Shown in pieces: positions 47,593 through 60,299 of a stretch of DNA of 64,000 nucleotides. The position numbers and the translations under genes were made by a program. This DNA is from Larix kaempferi (Eukaryota > Streptophyta > Pinopsida > Pinales > Pinaceae): positions 36,753,501 through 36,817,500 of the forward strand of contig BSBM01000106.1 in NCBI GenBank assembly GCA_027924585.1, given 5' to 3'. Numbering within the stretch: position 1 is the stretch's first letter; each line of letters starts with the position of its first letter. The notes under the pieces are model-generated. The model had not been told where the DNA came from and searched no databases. It worked only from the letters and a program-made list of their open reading frames with translations.

Positions 47593-48701
47593 TCTGGTAT
47601 CAGAGCACTTTCTTGGGCTCATTGGGTGAAATTTCTGCCCAAAAAAAAAAAAATTGCATCTGTTGCAAGTTCGGATTTGGTAATAATCCCTATCTGCTTA
47701 ACTGTGGGAAGTACTTGGGCATAAGCCCTAAAACTCATTGTGAGGAGTACCACAGGAACCCCAAAGTAGTTGTCCCACTGAGAGGACCTACCAGTGAAAA
47801 GGGAAACGACCCCTACCTGATTGACTAGTTCCCCCCGTGAGGTAAACCAAGAGCTGTCATTTGTGGCAAAGTGGTTATCAGTTTTACCTGAGCCGTGGAG
47901 TGAGGGGTATTGCCCCAATACACAAGCCGTCAGACAGCATTAGTGTCTGAGTGAAACCCCTGAACTGTTAGGAAGCTGCACATACCTGGGGTCCATATCT
48001 ATTTTCAGCTAAACTGTTGTCGATCACTTCCACGCCGTTTCAGATCCATTCTAAAATTCGTTTCAAATCCAGCTGTTTCATATCTATTATGAAAGTCATT
48101 GTAGATCTAGCCATTTTCGATCCATTCGATGCCGTTTCAGATCCCTCTGTTTCCGATCACTTCCACACCGTTTCATATCTATCTGTTTTTTATCCCTTCC
48201 GTGTCATTGCAGATGTATTCTTGAAAAAAATTAATTAATTAATTAATTAAAATAAATCCATTTTTTTGCCACATCTCCCTTGTTTTCACTATGTTTTCCT
48301 TGAAACTTGCATGACACCCCTGTAATCCCATTCTGCATATTTCATTCCTGAGGACCCTATCCCAAATTCCACTTCCCAAATCCTAAAATCCACTATTTGC
48401 CTATTTTTAGGGTTTACCATAACTTCTTCAAAATTCACATAATCGCCTTCAAATTTTACCATAGAGTTCCTTTCCTAATTTTGATTCTTTGTCCCTCTCT
48501 GCGAAATGTTCTCATTCTTTCACCTCGCTTCTGAAATCTTCATTTTCTGCTTCCCTGTCCATTCGATAGTGTCCAAAACCTAGTCAAACCCAAATTACCC
48601 TTTAGATTTTTTCCCAAATCCATATTTTCCTTTACTGAAATAGTTTCAGCTTTTGTTCTTCTACCCACTCAACAAACAAACAAACAAAAAAACTCCTGGT
48701 T

Positions 48702-51700
48702 ATGGTTGTTAGCCGCACACGAGAAAAAACCATGGAAGAAGCACTTGCAGCCATCCAAGCCAAACTCCAGGATCTCAATGAAAAATTTATCGGTCTCCAT
48801 CTTGAGCATTCATCCATGAACAACAAATGACAGTCTGAGTCTTCATCAGACAATGGGTTCTCTTCTTCGAGCAATTTCCGTGGTCCGAAGCTTGATTTTC
48901 CTCGCTTCAATGGTACCGATCTGACTGGATGGATCTATCGTGCAGAACAGTATTTCAGTCTGCATAATACTTTTGATGTCAACAAATTTCCACTTACATC
49001 CTTTCATTTGGAACAGGAAGCTCTTCAATGGTACCGTTGGTACATAAAGGCTCATGAAGAGCCAAAATGGACAGATTTTTTCCAACTCCTTTTGCAACGA
49101 TTTGGTCCTAGTGCTTTTGATGACTTCACAGGAGCCCTCACTAAGCTTCGCCAAATTGGTACTGTGAGAGAGTATCAAACCGAATTTGAGAAACTATCCA
49201 ACCACACTGAAGGATTGCCTGATGACTTCTACTGGAGTTGTTTTATCAGTGGTCTAAAGGATGCAATCCCCTCTGAGGTCAAAATGTTCTGTCCCAACAC
49301 AATGATGGAATCCCTGGAGTTGGCTAAGTTGGCAGAAGACAAGATTGTAGCCCAACAACACTCCAAACCCACTTTTTTTCCCTTCCAAAATATGGGTTCT
49401 CGACGACCTCCCATCCCGCCAGCTCCTCGACCAACTCCTATCAAGCATTTGTTTGAAACCAAGATGCAGGCATGCAGAGAAACAGGGCTTTGTTATAATT
49501 GTGATGAGAAATTCACTCGGGGACATAGATGTGTTCAGCAAAATCTCTATCTCTTGGATATGGATTCTCTGCCTGCCTCTGAAATTGGTGAAGAAGCTCA
49601 AGATACAATGGATGCTCAGGTCGACATTCCGAGGCCTCCTATTGACCCTCCGTCTCATGATGACCAGCCAGATATATCTCTCCATGCTTTATCTGGAATC
49701 ACCAGCCCCCAAACCATGCGGGTCAGGGGTTACTTCAAGAAGCTTCCTCTTACAATACTAATTGATTATGGTAGAACTCATAATTTCATTGACCCTCGGA
49801 TCGCCAAACAGGCTGATTGTTTTATCCATCCTTGCTCCAACTTTGAATTCATGGTTGCTAATGGGGGCACCTTACCTTGCAAAGGGAAGTGTTGTAATGT
49901 GCGTGTCTCTATGGGATATTATAACCTGCACTCCGACATGTTTTTCTTGACCTTAGGTGGATGTGATGTGGTTTTGGGCGCTCAATGGCTACGCACACTT
50001 GGCCCCATCTTATGGGATTTTGCTGAACTTTGGATGCAGTTTTCCCTTAATGGACAAAAACACACATTGACAGGCTTACAACCATGGTCTCTCAGCATCA
50101 TCAATTCACATTGCATGGAAAAACTCCTTAAGAAGAATTCACATGGTGTCATCGCCCAGATCCATTCCATTCAGATGCAACCATCAGCGGTCTCCACTAC
50201 TCCTTTGGATCTCCAACAAATTCTGGATCAATATACAGGTGTCTTTTCCAAACCAGTGGGATTGCCACCTTCAAGGCCAGAGGACCATCGTATTCAGCTC
50301 CTTCCTGGAAACAATCCTCCCAACATTAGGCCCTATCGCTACCCATTTCACCAAAAAATAGAGATTGAAATGCTCGTTCAGGACTTACTGAAGCAAGGTA
50401 TTATTCGCCCAAGCACTAGTTCCTTTTCTTCACCAATTCTTCTTGTTCACAAAAAAGATGGGTGATGGCACCTCTGCATTGAATTTCGAGCACTTAATCA
50501 CCTCACTATCAAGGATAAGTTTCCAATTCCTGTTGTTTATGAGCTTCTTGATGAGCTTCATGGTGCTCAATTTTTATCCAAGTTGGATCTTCGTTATGGG
50601 TATCATCAAATTCGGGTTCATGAGGATGATATCCCTAAAACAGCTTTCTGCACACATGATGGCCACTATGAGTTTTTGGTCATGCCCTTTTGCCTCACTA
50701 ATGCTCCTTCCACATTCCAGGCCTTGATGAATAAAATATTCTGGCCCTACTTGCGAAAATTCATTCTGGTATTCTTTGATGATATCCTCATCTACAGTAA
50801 AACATGGGCTGAACATCTCCAGTATTTGGATCTTGTAATGAAACTTTTCTCTGACCATCATCTCCACGCCAAACAGTCTAAATGTGTTTTTGGATAGAAG
50901 GAAGTCGAGTATCTCGGGCACATTATCTCAGCACAAGGGGTTCACGTGGATCCTGCCAAAATCTTTGCCATGAATAATTGGCCGCATCCTAAGACACTCA
51001 AGAGCCTTTGTGGTTTTTTGGGGTTGAATGGCTACTATTGCAAGTTTTTCAAGGATTATGGGAAGATTGCAGCTCCATTAACTGCTCTATTGAAAAAGGA
51101 TGCTTTTACATGGACACATGCTACTAAGTGTGCATTTGACAAACTAAAATAAGCTATGTGTACTACACCTGTTCTAGCTATGCCTAATTTTTCCAAGCCC
51201 TTCACTATTGAGAGTGATGCTTGCGGCAATGGACTTGGTGCTGTTCTCCTTCAAGATGGACACCCCATTGCGTTCACCAGCAAAGCCCTTTTAGGTAAGA
51301 ATTTAGCTGTCTCTACAAATGAGAAGGAAATGATGGCTATTTTGTATGCAGTACAGAAGTGGCGACCATACCTATTAGGGAATCATTTCTGCATCAAGAC
51401 TAATCACTAGAGTCTAAAATATTTCCTAGAAAAACGTGTATCTTCCCCAACACAACAGAAATGTGTTAGAAAACTCATGGGTTATGACTATGAGATCACT
51501 TACAAGAAGGGTAATGACAATATTGTGTCGGATGCTCTTTCTCGCACATTTGATGACCAAGGTTCTCTTTCAGTTATTTCTATGCCTATTCCAAATTGGT
51601 TGCAATCTGTTCAATGGGGCTATGTCAATGACTCTTCATTATCTCAAATCATCCAATGCTTGGCCAACAACCCTTTTGTTGTACCACATTACTCTTAGGA

Positions 51701-53024
51701 TGGTGCTTCCCTAAGATACAAGGGTCATCTAGTGCTTCCTGAGAGCACAGATCTTCAACAGGATGTCTTCTATGAACTCCATGCTTCTCCATCGGTAGGG
51801 AACTCTGGGTTCCTCAAAACGTATGAGTGGGCACGGCGTAACTTATTTTGGTAGGACATGAAAAAGACAATTCAACAGATGGTGGCTGAATGTGATACCT
51901 GCCAGCACAGTAAGGGTGAAACGACGTACACTCCTTCTGGGATTGCTCGAACCCTTGCCCATACCTACATGGATTTGGACAGATATTTCTATGGATTTCA
52001 TTGAAGGGATCCCTAAATCTAGAGGGAAGACAGTGATTTTGGTTTTGGTTGATCACCTCTCCAAATATAGTCATTTTTGTGCTCTCAGCCATCCCTATGC
52101 AGCCTCCTCAGTCACTCAAATTTTCCTGGACCAGATCTTTCGTCTTCATGGCATCCCTTCTTCTATTGTCTCAGATCGTGATGTGACTTTCACCAATCAT
52201 TTTTGGACAGAACTATTTTGCACACTGGAACCAAACTAAAGATGAGTTCAGGGTATCACCCACAAACAGATGGTCAGACTGAAATTATCAATAAATGCTT
52301 GGAAGCTTATCTTCGTTGCTCCACCTCTGAACAACAACATCAGTGGGAAAAGTGGCTCCCTCTCACTGAATGGTGGTACAATACCTCTTACCACACTGCC
52401 TCTAAAATGAACCCATATGAAGCTGTCTATGGTCAGGAACCGCCAGTTCTTCTTCCATACACCCCCAGTAGTTCACCAGTTCAAGAAGTTAACACAGTCC
52501 TTTGAAACCACGATCAGATTCTTCACATTTTGCGGGACAATCTTCACATGAAAAGAAATTGCATGAAGCAACAATCCGATCATCATCGTTCTGAGTGCAC
52601 TTTTCAAGCAGCTGATATGGTTTTTCTTCGTCTCCATTCGTACAAGCAATCCTCCCTGAAACTCGAAGGTCATCATAAGCTCGCTCCAAAGTTCTATGGG
52701 CCATATCGAATTCTTTAGAAGATTAGGTCCGTTGCTTATAAATTGGAACTTACTCCTTCTTCGCACATTCATCCTGTATTTCATGTCTCTTATCTAAAGA
52801 AAGTTCTTGGCACCAACATCAGAGGACAAACTATTTTACCCGAACTGGATAATGAAGGATCCATACTTTTGGAGCCGGAGGCCGTCCTCAATAAGCGCAC
52901 TCGTTAGCTTCGCTCTCACTTTATCACAGAGGTCTTAATTCAGTGGCACAGCATGCAACCAGAGGATGCTACATGGGAACCACTCCTTCAGATTCAACAA
53001 CAATTTCCACATCTAAAGCTTTGA
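48702..53024 (+). pseudogene. Gypsy element 2 gag-pol with chromodomain
   Basis: Start at the ATG 48702 (MVVSRTREKTMEEALAAIQA). A stop follows at about 48828, then a long open part 49008-50465 spans gag, zinc knuckle CYNCDEKFTRGHRC and protease (LIDYGRTHNFI, DSG changed to DYG) into RT. RT has [12 protein letters not shown] and [10 protein letters not shown]. RNase H has ESDACGNGLGAVLLQDGHP. Integrase has CDTCQHSKGE, DISMDFIEGIPKS, IVSDRDVTFTNHFWTELF and DGQTEIINKCLE, and the chromodomain ends at HLKL before the TGA 53022. Stops lie at 50463, about 50896, 51150, 51408, 51697, 51853, 52503, 52717 and 52905. Frameshifts fall near 51925 and 52220. Inactive as it stands. Confidence 0.9.
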
Positions 53025-53053
53025 GGACAAATCTTTTTCTAAGGGGGAGGGGA

Positions 53054-53427
53054 TGTTAGGAACCCATGTCTTTCCTTTGTTAGTATATTGTTGTTGGACG
53101 CATATGCTTTGTAAGTCGTACCGTAGTATTTTTTGATCCATAGATTGTGTTATTTTTGTTTGGCACATATGCTTTGTAAGTCGCCCGTAGTATTGTTGAT
53201 CCATAGTTTATATTGGCCCATGGTTTTGACCCATAGTATTGGCGCCTAGACTTAGTATATAAGTGTGTGTTGAGACCTATGAAGGCATCGTGAAGTTATT
53301 TGTATTGAGCTTGCTCAAAGGAGGTTTCCCCCTCGAAGTGACCTGCGATCAATAAAAGTCATTATGAGTTCTGTTATTTCTACTATCTCATGTATTTTCA
53401 TTAATTAATTTTTGCAGGTTCTTCACA
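53054..53427 (+). repeat. Gypsy element 2, 3' LTR
   Basis: 374 bp copy of 47219-47592. Confidence 0.9.
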
Positions 53428-53483
53428 ATCGGATTTCACCTTCAAAATTACGAAATTTGATGATTTTTTTTTAAATTGATAGA

Positions 53484-53826
53484 AGGGGATGTCGGATATC
53501 CAATGGCCCTCGGATATCCGACGACATCTGTCGAATAGTGACTAGTTTCCTCGGCTATCCGACATAATATTATGCCCGTGGATGTCGGATATCCAACCAT
53601 ATATTATGCCCGGGGATTTCGGATATTTGACGGCATATTTTTCTTGAGAATGTCGGATATCCGACATTATATCATTCTCGAGGATTTCAGATATACGAAA
53701 TCTATTCTCCAACAGTAACTATGCTTAATTCGTTGGATATTCGACATTATATCATGCCCGAGGATGCCGGATATCCAACATCTGTTCTCCAATGATAACT
53801 ATGCTTAATTCGTCGGATATCTGACG
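53484..53826. repeat. Subterminal palindromic repeats of CACTA element 2
   Basis: About ten copies of the 12-base palindrome TCGGATATCCGA or one-to-three-base variants (ctcggatatccgac, gtcggatatccaac, gtcggatatctgac), mostly followed by acatt or acgac, spaced roughly 25-50 bp. They lie between the element end and the transposase gene, where En/Spm elements carry binding sites for their regulatory protein. Confidence 0.75.
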
Positions 53827-54033
53827 AATGGTTATATTTTAAAATCTATAAATTTCGAAACATTCTGACATGTTTGCTATACAAGCAATGGTTTGCGGAA
53901 TTTTTTTTATTCGGTAGACTATTTTTCGTAAAAGAATACATCATTATTTCTATTGTTTTTGTGATTAAAGCGAGTGAACTGTGGATCTTGATTTTCTAAG
54001 ATCGATAATATTCATTCAATCTCTTTACGAGAA

Positions 54034-57000
54034 AATGTCAAATAGCAATATTCCTGATCCAGATGAACAAAATCGACAATTGCTTGCTAGATTGTGGGAT
54101 GGAGTGAAAAAAAGCGGTGATGGGGAATGTTATTGTCCATGTAGTCAATGCAGGGGCTTTAAGAGGAGAAGAATAAAGATCACAACAGCCAAAAAAAATT
54201 GTAGGGAATATGGACATGCTGAGGGGGGACATGAATATCATCCACTTGTAAGTTTTTCATTATATACGTTTTTATTTTGATTGCTTTTGTAAATCTATGT
54301 ATTATTTTAATATTTCTTATATTAACTTGTATCTATTGATGGTTTCATGTAATTATAAAGGAAATACATATGGCATATCATCTGGAGGAAGTGCTTTCAG
54401 AACAAGTACCAGAGTAACATGGAGCTATGAATAATGGAGAACAAGTTAATGATCATATTGAAGAAGATGATCATACTGATAACATAGTTGAAGATGATGG
54501 TACAAATACTTTGATCCATGATTCATTTAATGTTAGAATGGATGATGATGATCATGATCATGATCATGAAAATGATGATCATTTTGATGATATTCATGAC
54601 TTACCTCTTCTTGAGAAGGCATACGAACCCCTTTATGAGGGCTCCAACATAAATATTCTCTCTGTTATATTGTTGATAATGAACTTGAAGGTTATGAATG
54701 GTCTTTCAAACATATCAGTCACACGGATGTTAAGGTATGTAATATATTCCATCACATAATATATATGATCGCGCTAAAGGTTATCACCGTTCGTTTAATA
54801 ATTTTATTGTTAATTCATAAGTCAAATTAATATGGATGAAATGTGCTTCATTAATATTATTTCTATATTATATTAACTAGATTTTTATTTTAATTTGTTG
54901 TAGCATGATAGGTGAATTTTTGTTACCACCATCAAATATTTTACCTCGCACATATCGAGATTATCTGCCATCATGAAAGAAATTGGAATGCAGTATGAAG
55001 CAATTCATGCATGCCCCGATGACCATGTTATATATTATAATCAGCATGAATTTGCAACAGAATGTACAGAATGTAATATCAGTAGATATCAAACAAATCA
55101 AGTAACAAAAAAGGTGCCTCGCAAAGTTCTTCGTTATATTCCCACTATTCCACATTTGCAACGACTGTTCAGGTGCAAAAACATAGCGTAGTTTATGGAT
55201 TACCATGCACGGAACAGAAGTCAAGACGACATTATTCAAATTCCTCCATATGGTTCTGCATTTAGAGATATGGAGGAAAAATGGCCTCACTTTAAAGAAG
55301 AACCTCGTAGTCTTAGGATTTCTTTGGCAGCAGATGGTTTCAATCCATTTGCAGAGACAAGATCCGTTTACTCGGTGTGGCCTATTTTTGTTATCAACAA
55401 TAACATTCCTCCATGGTTGTAAATAAAGAGGGAGCACATAATGTTGTCAATGATTGTTCCAGGTATATTGTGTCTACAGCTTTTTTTTTAATGTAGTGGC
55501 ATCTCATTTGTCGTATTTTATCACATAATGTCATATATATATTTTTTATTTTTCTCATGTGCAATACGGTTTATATATCTAAATGGTATGTCTCATAATT
55601 ATATTTTTTATATGTTCAAATCAATCAGGTAAGTACCAAGTCAAAGATATGAATGTATATATCGAACCTCTTATTGACGAGCTACTAAAGTTATGGAATG
55701 GCATCACTATGTATGACGTATCTAGATCAATAAGACAAAGGCAATTTCAATTCCATGCAATGCTTGTATGGACAATACATGATGCCCCAGGTTTAACCCA
55801 TTTTTTCGGTTTGTAATTATAAGTTCCACTTTATTTGCATTTAATTTTATGAACTAGTTAATATACTACGCATGCATGTTTTTATAAATAATCCATTCAT
55901 TTTGTATATAATTATAATTGACATAGATATTCCATCTATTTATGTAGGTCTTTAGACAAAGGGGAAATTTGCATGTCCAGCTTGTGGTCCTAAGATCAAA
56001 TCTTGTCATTCAAAAAGATTAGGAAAGGAGGTGTTTGATGAGTATAGGCACTTCCTCTCTAAGAATCACAAGTATCGAACTACCAAAAAGCATCTTTTCA
56101 ATGGAAAGCAAGAGACTGCATTAAAACCGTAGAGAATGACACCTCACCTATGGAAGTTGCAATATAATAGAAATCGTCAAGGTACGTCTGAATCATCGTA
56201 TATGAAATGTTAAGTATTTTTTTTTATTGTGTGTTGTTTACGGTAATTGACATTGATTTCTGTAATTTCTTTATAAACTACGATTCATGATGGTCGTTCA
56301 TGTGATCATGAAGGCATTAATGGGATTCCACGAGGAATGAAAAGTTATCCTAAACAATTTAGTAGGTTTCCCTACTATGAGCACCTACAAATTTCTCATT
56401 TGTTTGATACAATGCATATAAGAAAGAATGTGACTGAAACATTATGGCGAATATTGGATGGAAGGAGTGAGAAAGAAAAAATTGTCAAAATTTGCAAAGA
56501 CATTCAAGAAGGCAACCATGCAATGAAAGACGTCATTCAATTTCATAGCAACGGAGAGAAAATTAATATAAACTCATTTCCATGGATGTTAACGGACCAG
56601 CAAAGTAATGTTGTAAAATAATTCATGCGAAAAATTAAATTTCCCACCGGATTTTGTGTGAACATGAAGAATATCATAACAAAGAAAGGTGATTTTGCGG
56701 GGGTGAAAATGCATGATTGGCATGTCTTCATGAAGGTAATTATTATGGTATGCATTTAATTATTATTTGTTTTCTATTCCAATGAATATGGTTGGTATTT
56801 TTGTTTGTCTACTCTTTGTTTAAAAAATGAAACGATTTGTATATTGTTACAGTATGTTCTACGTCTCTCTCTCCCAAACAACTTCGACAACAATGTCAAA
56901 CAAGTAATATATAATCTCGGGAAATACATGAGGTAAGTAGCCATTTTTTGCATGCGCTTAGTGTTTTTTTAATTCATCGTAGAAATTATATTTTATTTTT

Positions 57001-58337
57001 GTTCTCTAATTCATGTTATGTAATATAATGTTTTTTTTCCGTAAATCTCTTGATTGGGTTGTGTCACTTGTAGATGGTTGTCATTTAAAGAATTCCATAA
57101 AGAAGATATAAAGTATTGGAGTAGAGAAATTCAACACCTCATGTGTGAAATGCAGAAGCATCTACCTTCAGAATTTGTTAATGCATAGGAACACTACCTC
57201 ATACACCAAGTTGAGGAGATTGAATTGTGTGGACCTTCGCACTCAAGGTCCATGTGGATGGTTGAGAGGCACTTGAAATTTATGAAGGGTTTGGTTAGAC
57301 AACGAGCACATGCTGAGGGTTCTATGATGGAGGGATATGTGGTATACCAAAACATGTTGTATATTAGTGAATATCTTCCTATATTAGCATCAAAGCTCAA
57401 TTTACGTCGCATTTGTGATCCGGACTCTAATAAATATTTCGAAGGGGAGAACCCAAAGGGGAAAGGTAGATCGAGGAAGGTGAAAGGTAATATAACACAT
57501 TTGACTGTTGATTTTTATGTATATATATCATTCATATTCTATTTTTATATTCAATATATTGCATCAATTTAGAGTGTAATATACGTTGTTAGGTGAATAT
57601 ACATTTTGTATTGAATTTTAATTTTATTGTCATCAAACAATTGGTCAAGAGTGGGATGCAATTCATTTATACATCGCAAACAATCTTGACTGGATGAAGG
57701 TATGGATTGAACGATGTGAACAATCTGGTCATGAATATCATGGGAAGGTGTGGCTTCATTGGTTATAGCTGCACATCGCAATGGATATACCAATCTAACA
57801 CAAAGGGAAATCGATTTAGCATATGGTTTAAAAGATAAGCAAGTAAGCATATTAATCAACCACACTATTTTTTTTTTGCAAACATATTGTCGATGTACAT
57901 GCTGATTTTTTCCCCTGTATGGCATTATAAGCATGCACTTAATCATAAATATTGGATCATTATGTAATATTTTCTTGTATGGCTTGTTGTAGGTAAAACA
58001 CCATAAGGCTATGTGGTGCAATGACTGTAGATATCGCATCAAAAAGTTGGATGAAACGAAGAAAACATCAGATTGTAGGATATCTGCAGTCTTTGAGGTG
58101 ACCAATGTTTCCTCTATAAGTGACAAACATCCAGAACTCTCTGAAAATTGATACTATGGGTATCTGGAAGACATTCTTCAGTGTGACTTTAACTCCTTTA
58201 AGGTATTTCTGTTCATTTTCAAATGGTATAGATGTCGATTGAATCAATGTGATCCCAATAAAACAATTATTGAACATGATAATGGATTTACCATGGTAAA
58301 TACAAGGTTGTTTGAGCCAGGAACGAAGCCTTATGTG
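54034..58337 (+). pseudogene. CACTA element 2 TNP2 transposase gene, 3'-truncated
   Basis: From the ATG 54034: a transposon-associated zinc-binding domain (LLARLWDGVKKSGDGECYCP, CSQCRGFKRRR). A GTAAGT donor at 54249 precedes an acidic linker (54360-54735, DDDDHDHDHENDDHFDD). Then come TNP2 (MKEIGMQYEAIHACPDDHVI, CTECNISRYQ, DDIIQIPPYGSAFRDMEEKW, EPRSLRISLAADGFNPF, VYIEPLIDELLKLWNGITMY, ACPACGPKIKSCHSKRLGKE, ISHLFDTMHIRKNVTETLWR), DUF4218-like (56845-57490: HLMCEMQKHLPSEFV, MWMVERHLKFMKGLVRQRAH) and the DUF4216-like end (YYGYLEDILQCDFNSFKVFL, FTMVNTRLFEPGTKPYV). GT-AG introns separate most parts. Stops occur at about 55191, 55420, 56130, 56619, 57186 and 58149. The last domain is cut by the copia LTR at 58338. 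Confidence 0.85.
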
Positions 58338-58933
58338 TGTATGTAATTGTAACTTTGGAATGTATTTCACATATGTATATTGTATTCCTATAGATATGTT
58401 ATTATTCCTCTATATGGAAGTGTCGTCATTTATATTGTAAGTGTCGTAACTTATACTTGATGGGTTATTAGACCACCTTGATGGGGTCGGCCCTATATAA
58501 GTCATGTGGGTCAAAGGGTTATTAGACCACCTTATTGGGGGTCGGCCATGTCAGCATTATGTTATGTGGTTAATTTAAGGACAACCTAGTAAAGGTTATT
58601 AGGCAAGTCAAGTCATGTATAAATAGAGTGCGGGAGGCACTCTATTTGATCATTCACTTTCTCACTCTTACACTCATTGGAGAGTGGTGCACTAGTGGAG
58701 GAGGAGAAGTTGCTACTAGGAGTATATCTCTTATGCTTGGGTTGTATCATTTCTCTATCTATCTCTGAGGAAGTTGTGGGGTTTTTCACCTTTATGATTT
58801 TCCCCAGTGAAACTCTGTGTGTCTATTGTCTCTTGTGTGCTTGCATTATTATGTCCATGATTGATATGTTGTACATGTTGTTCTCTCAGTTAATATCCTA
58901 GATCAGATTGAAGTAAATTCTGAAAAACTAACA
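58338..58933 (+). repeat. Copia 5' LTR (596 bp)
   Basis: From tgtatgtaattg to actaaca. Matches the LTRs at 17824-18506 and 24205-24890 but is about 90 bp shorter. The start could shift by a few bases because of a tgtgtgtatg stretch. Confidence 0.8.
58618..58647 (+). promoter_or_regulatory. LTR TATA box and start-site hairpin
   Basis: TATAAATA (58618-58625) overlaps a perfect 11-bp inverted repeat aaatagagtgc / gcactctattt (58621-58631 and 58637-58647) with a 5-base loop. The same stem is present in the LTRs at 18113-18139 and 24494-24520 with different loops (ctcct and ctccc on the plus strand). The hairpin sits at or just before the expected transcription start. Confidence 0.6.
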
Positions 58934-58945
58934 TGGTATCAGAGC
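58934..58945 (+). other. Primer-binding site
   Basis: tggtatcagagc directly after the LTR, matching plant initiator methionine tRNA. Confidence 0.85.
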
Positions 58946-60059
58946 TAGCCTAAAAGAAGGCATGGTATGGCATTTATGACACTTATTGCACTTGCGAAGC
59001 TAGGGCTTGATATAGCAAAAACCAGTCATTGTAGAACTTTTGCTATAAATACATTTTGGGGATGTTTCAGGATCTAAAAATATTACAGGTCGAAGATACG
59101 ATTCCCATGTAATTTGTTTCCAAAGGACAACCTCTAATTCATTTTACTTTGTGATTTATGAGTAGTACAAGTTAGGGTTTCTACCTCTTCCAGATCTCAG
59201 TCATAAACAGGTGACCTAGGAAAAAAGGTCACAACTTGGGCTAGGAAGATCCAAATGAAATTTAGTAAAAATTGACAGGTATGGAATAGTCTGTACTTTC
59301 ACAGATATGTTTTTTAGAGGCCGAAATTGAACCAGTGACACGTGGCACTCCATACAAATTTCGCTCTCTTGTTTTATCCCATAAACAGGTCATGTTGCGA
59401 CACTTGAAATAACTCTCTCTCAGAGAATCCATTTGAGGTCAGACCTATGGGATTGTAAAGATAACAGGTCAAGCTACCACAAGAAGAATTTTCAGAGCCT
59501 ATAGATCTGAAATTTTGGAGTTACACCAGAAACAATCAGGTTCATATTTCTATCAAAACATAATTGGATTTTGAGCACCTTCATTCATGGCTCCTGGAAT
59601 TTAGGGTTTCGGAGAATGTTGGAATTTTTGTATTGGAGACTACAGCTGAATGCTCCTCATCAAAATTGAAATTTAGAGACCAAGATCAAATTTTTTGGTT
59701 GGGTGGAAGGCTGGGCTTGATTAAACCCTAGTTCGGGACTTTGATCGGAAAGGTGAAAAATTAAGGCTTCTACAAAAATGGGAATTTTTCAAATCTGTGA
59801 CCATAGCTAGAAGCGCCTTGGAAAAATCAAAGTTTAGAGCTTTGGATCAAACTATTTGGTTGGGTGAATCTCTGGGAAACTCAAACCCTAATTCAGGGTC
59901 CCCCCTAGTGAATCCGGAAGATTGAAAATAAATTTTGAGGGGTGATACTTTGCAATTTTCAAATTCTGAGTATACTAGGTTGATCAGATCATCAAGGCGC
60001 ATATTTCTATACTTTCAGAAGTTTGAAATTCAAATTTTGAATTTTTAGGGTTTCCCTGA

Positions 60060-60299
60060 CAAATCCTAATCCAGCTCCAGATCCAGTTTCTGCAAATCAA
60101 GTGGATTGGGTTAATCCTAGAAGAGAATGGATTGGTCACCTACATAAGTGAAGAAGTTCCAGTTTCAGAGGGAGATGAGGCTAAGGCCTTACATAAAAAT
60201 ATTACAAGCAATCTCGACAGGTATGACTTATCCAGGTTACTAGCACAAGTCATTGAAGAGAACAAGAAGACATTATGCGGGTATGTTAGACATAACTAG
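60060..60299 (+). other. Conserved small leader reading frame of copia family
   Basis: Open from 60060 to the TAG at 60297. It includes IKWIGLILEENGLVTY, ISEEVPVSEGDEAKALHK, NLDRYDLSRLLAQVIEENKK and TLCG. In the truncated copy at 16137-16680 the same peptide is split by an intron at codon AG|G. Over the shared part, five of about seven codon differences are silent. A GTATGTT donor follows at 60281. Joining it to the acceptor ctttgtag (before gaaagatcg, about 61167) extends the frame to CGKDRIPSPTKEGLQHLFNK and a stop, and the other copy differs there by one in-frame codon. No ATG is seen in the open part, so an upstream exon or non-ATG start would be needed. No known family recognised. Confidence 0.4.

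Larger units (their letters stand above)
47219..53427 (+). mobile_element. Chromodomain Ty3/gypsy element 2
   Basis: Same family as element 1: 6209 bp, 5' LTR 47219-47592, 3' LTR 53054-53427, primer-binding site tggtatcagagc (47595-47606), polypurine tract aagggggagggga (53041-53053). The flanks are atcag (47214-47218) and atcgg (53428-53432), a 5-bp target duplication with one change. It is inserted in the subterminal repeats of CACTA element 2. Confidence 0.93.
47147..58337 (+). mobile_element. CACTA element 2, interrupted and 3'-truncated
   Basis: The likely 5' terminus CACTATGGAATTATGACC is at 47147, followed by ttcgacgagaa and gatccgacgaaa motifs. Gypsy element 2 interrupts at 47219. 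After it, the subterminal repeats (53484-53826) and the transposase gene (54034-58337) continue. The end is cut by the copia LTR at 58338. Removing the gypsy insert would join matching subterminal sequence, which supports one element. The 5' end call is tentative because the 3' partner is outside or lost. Confidence 0.6.
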
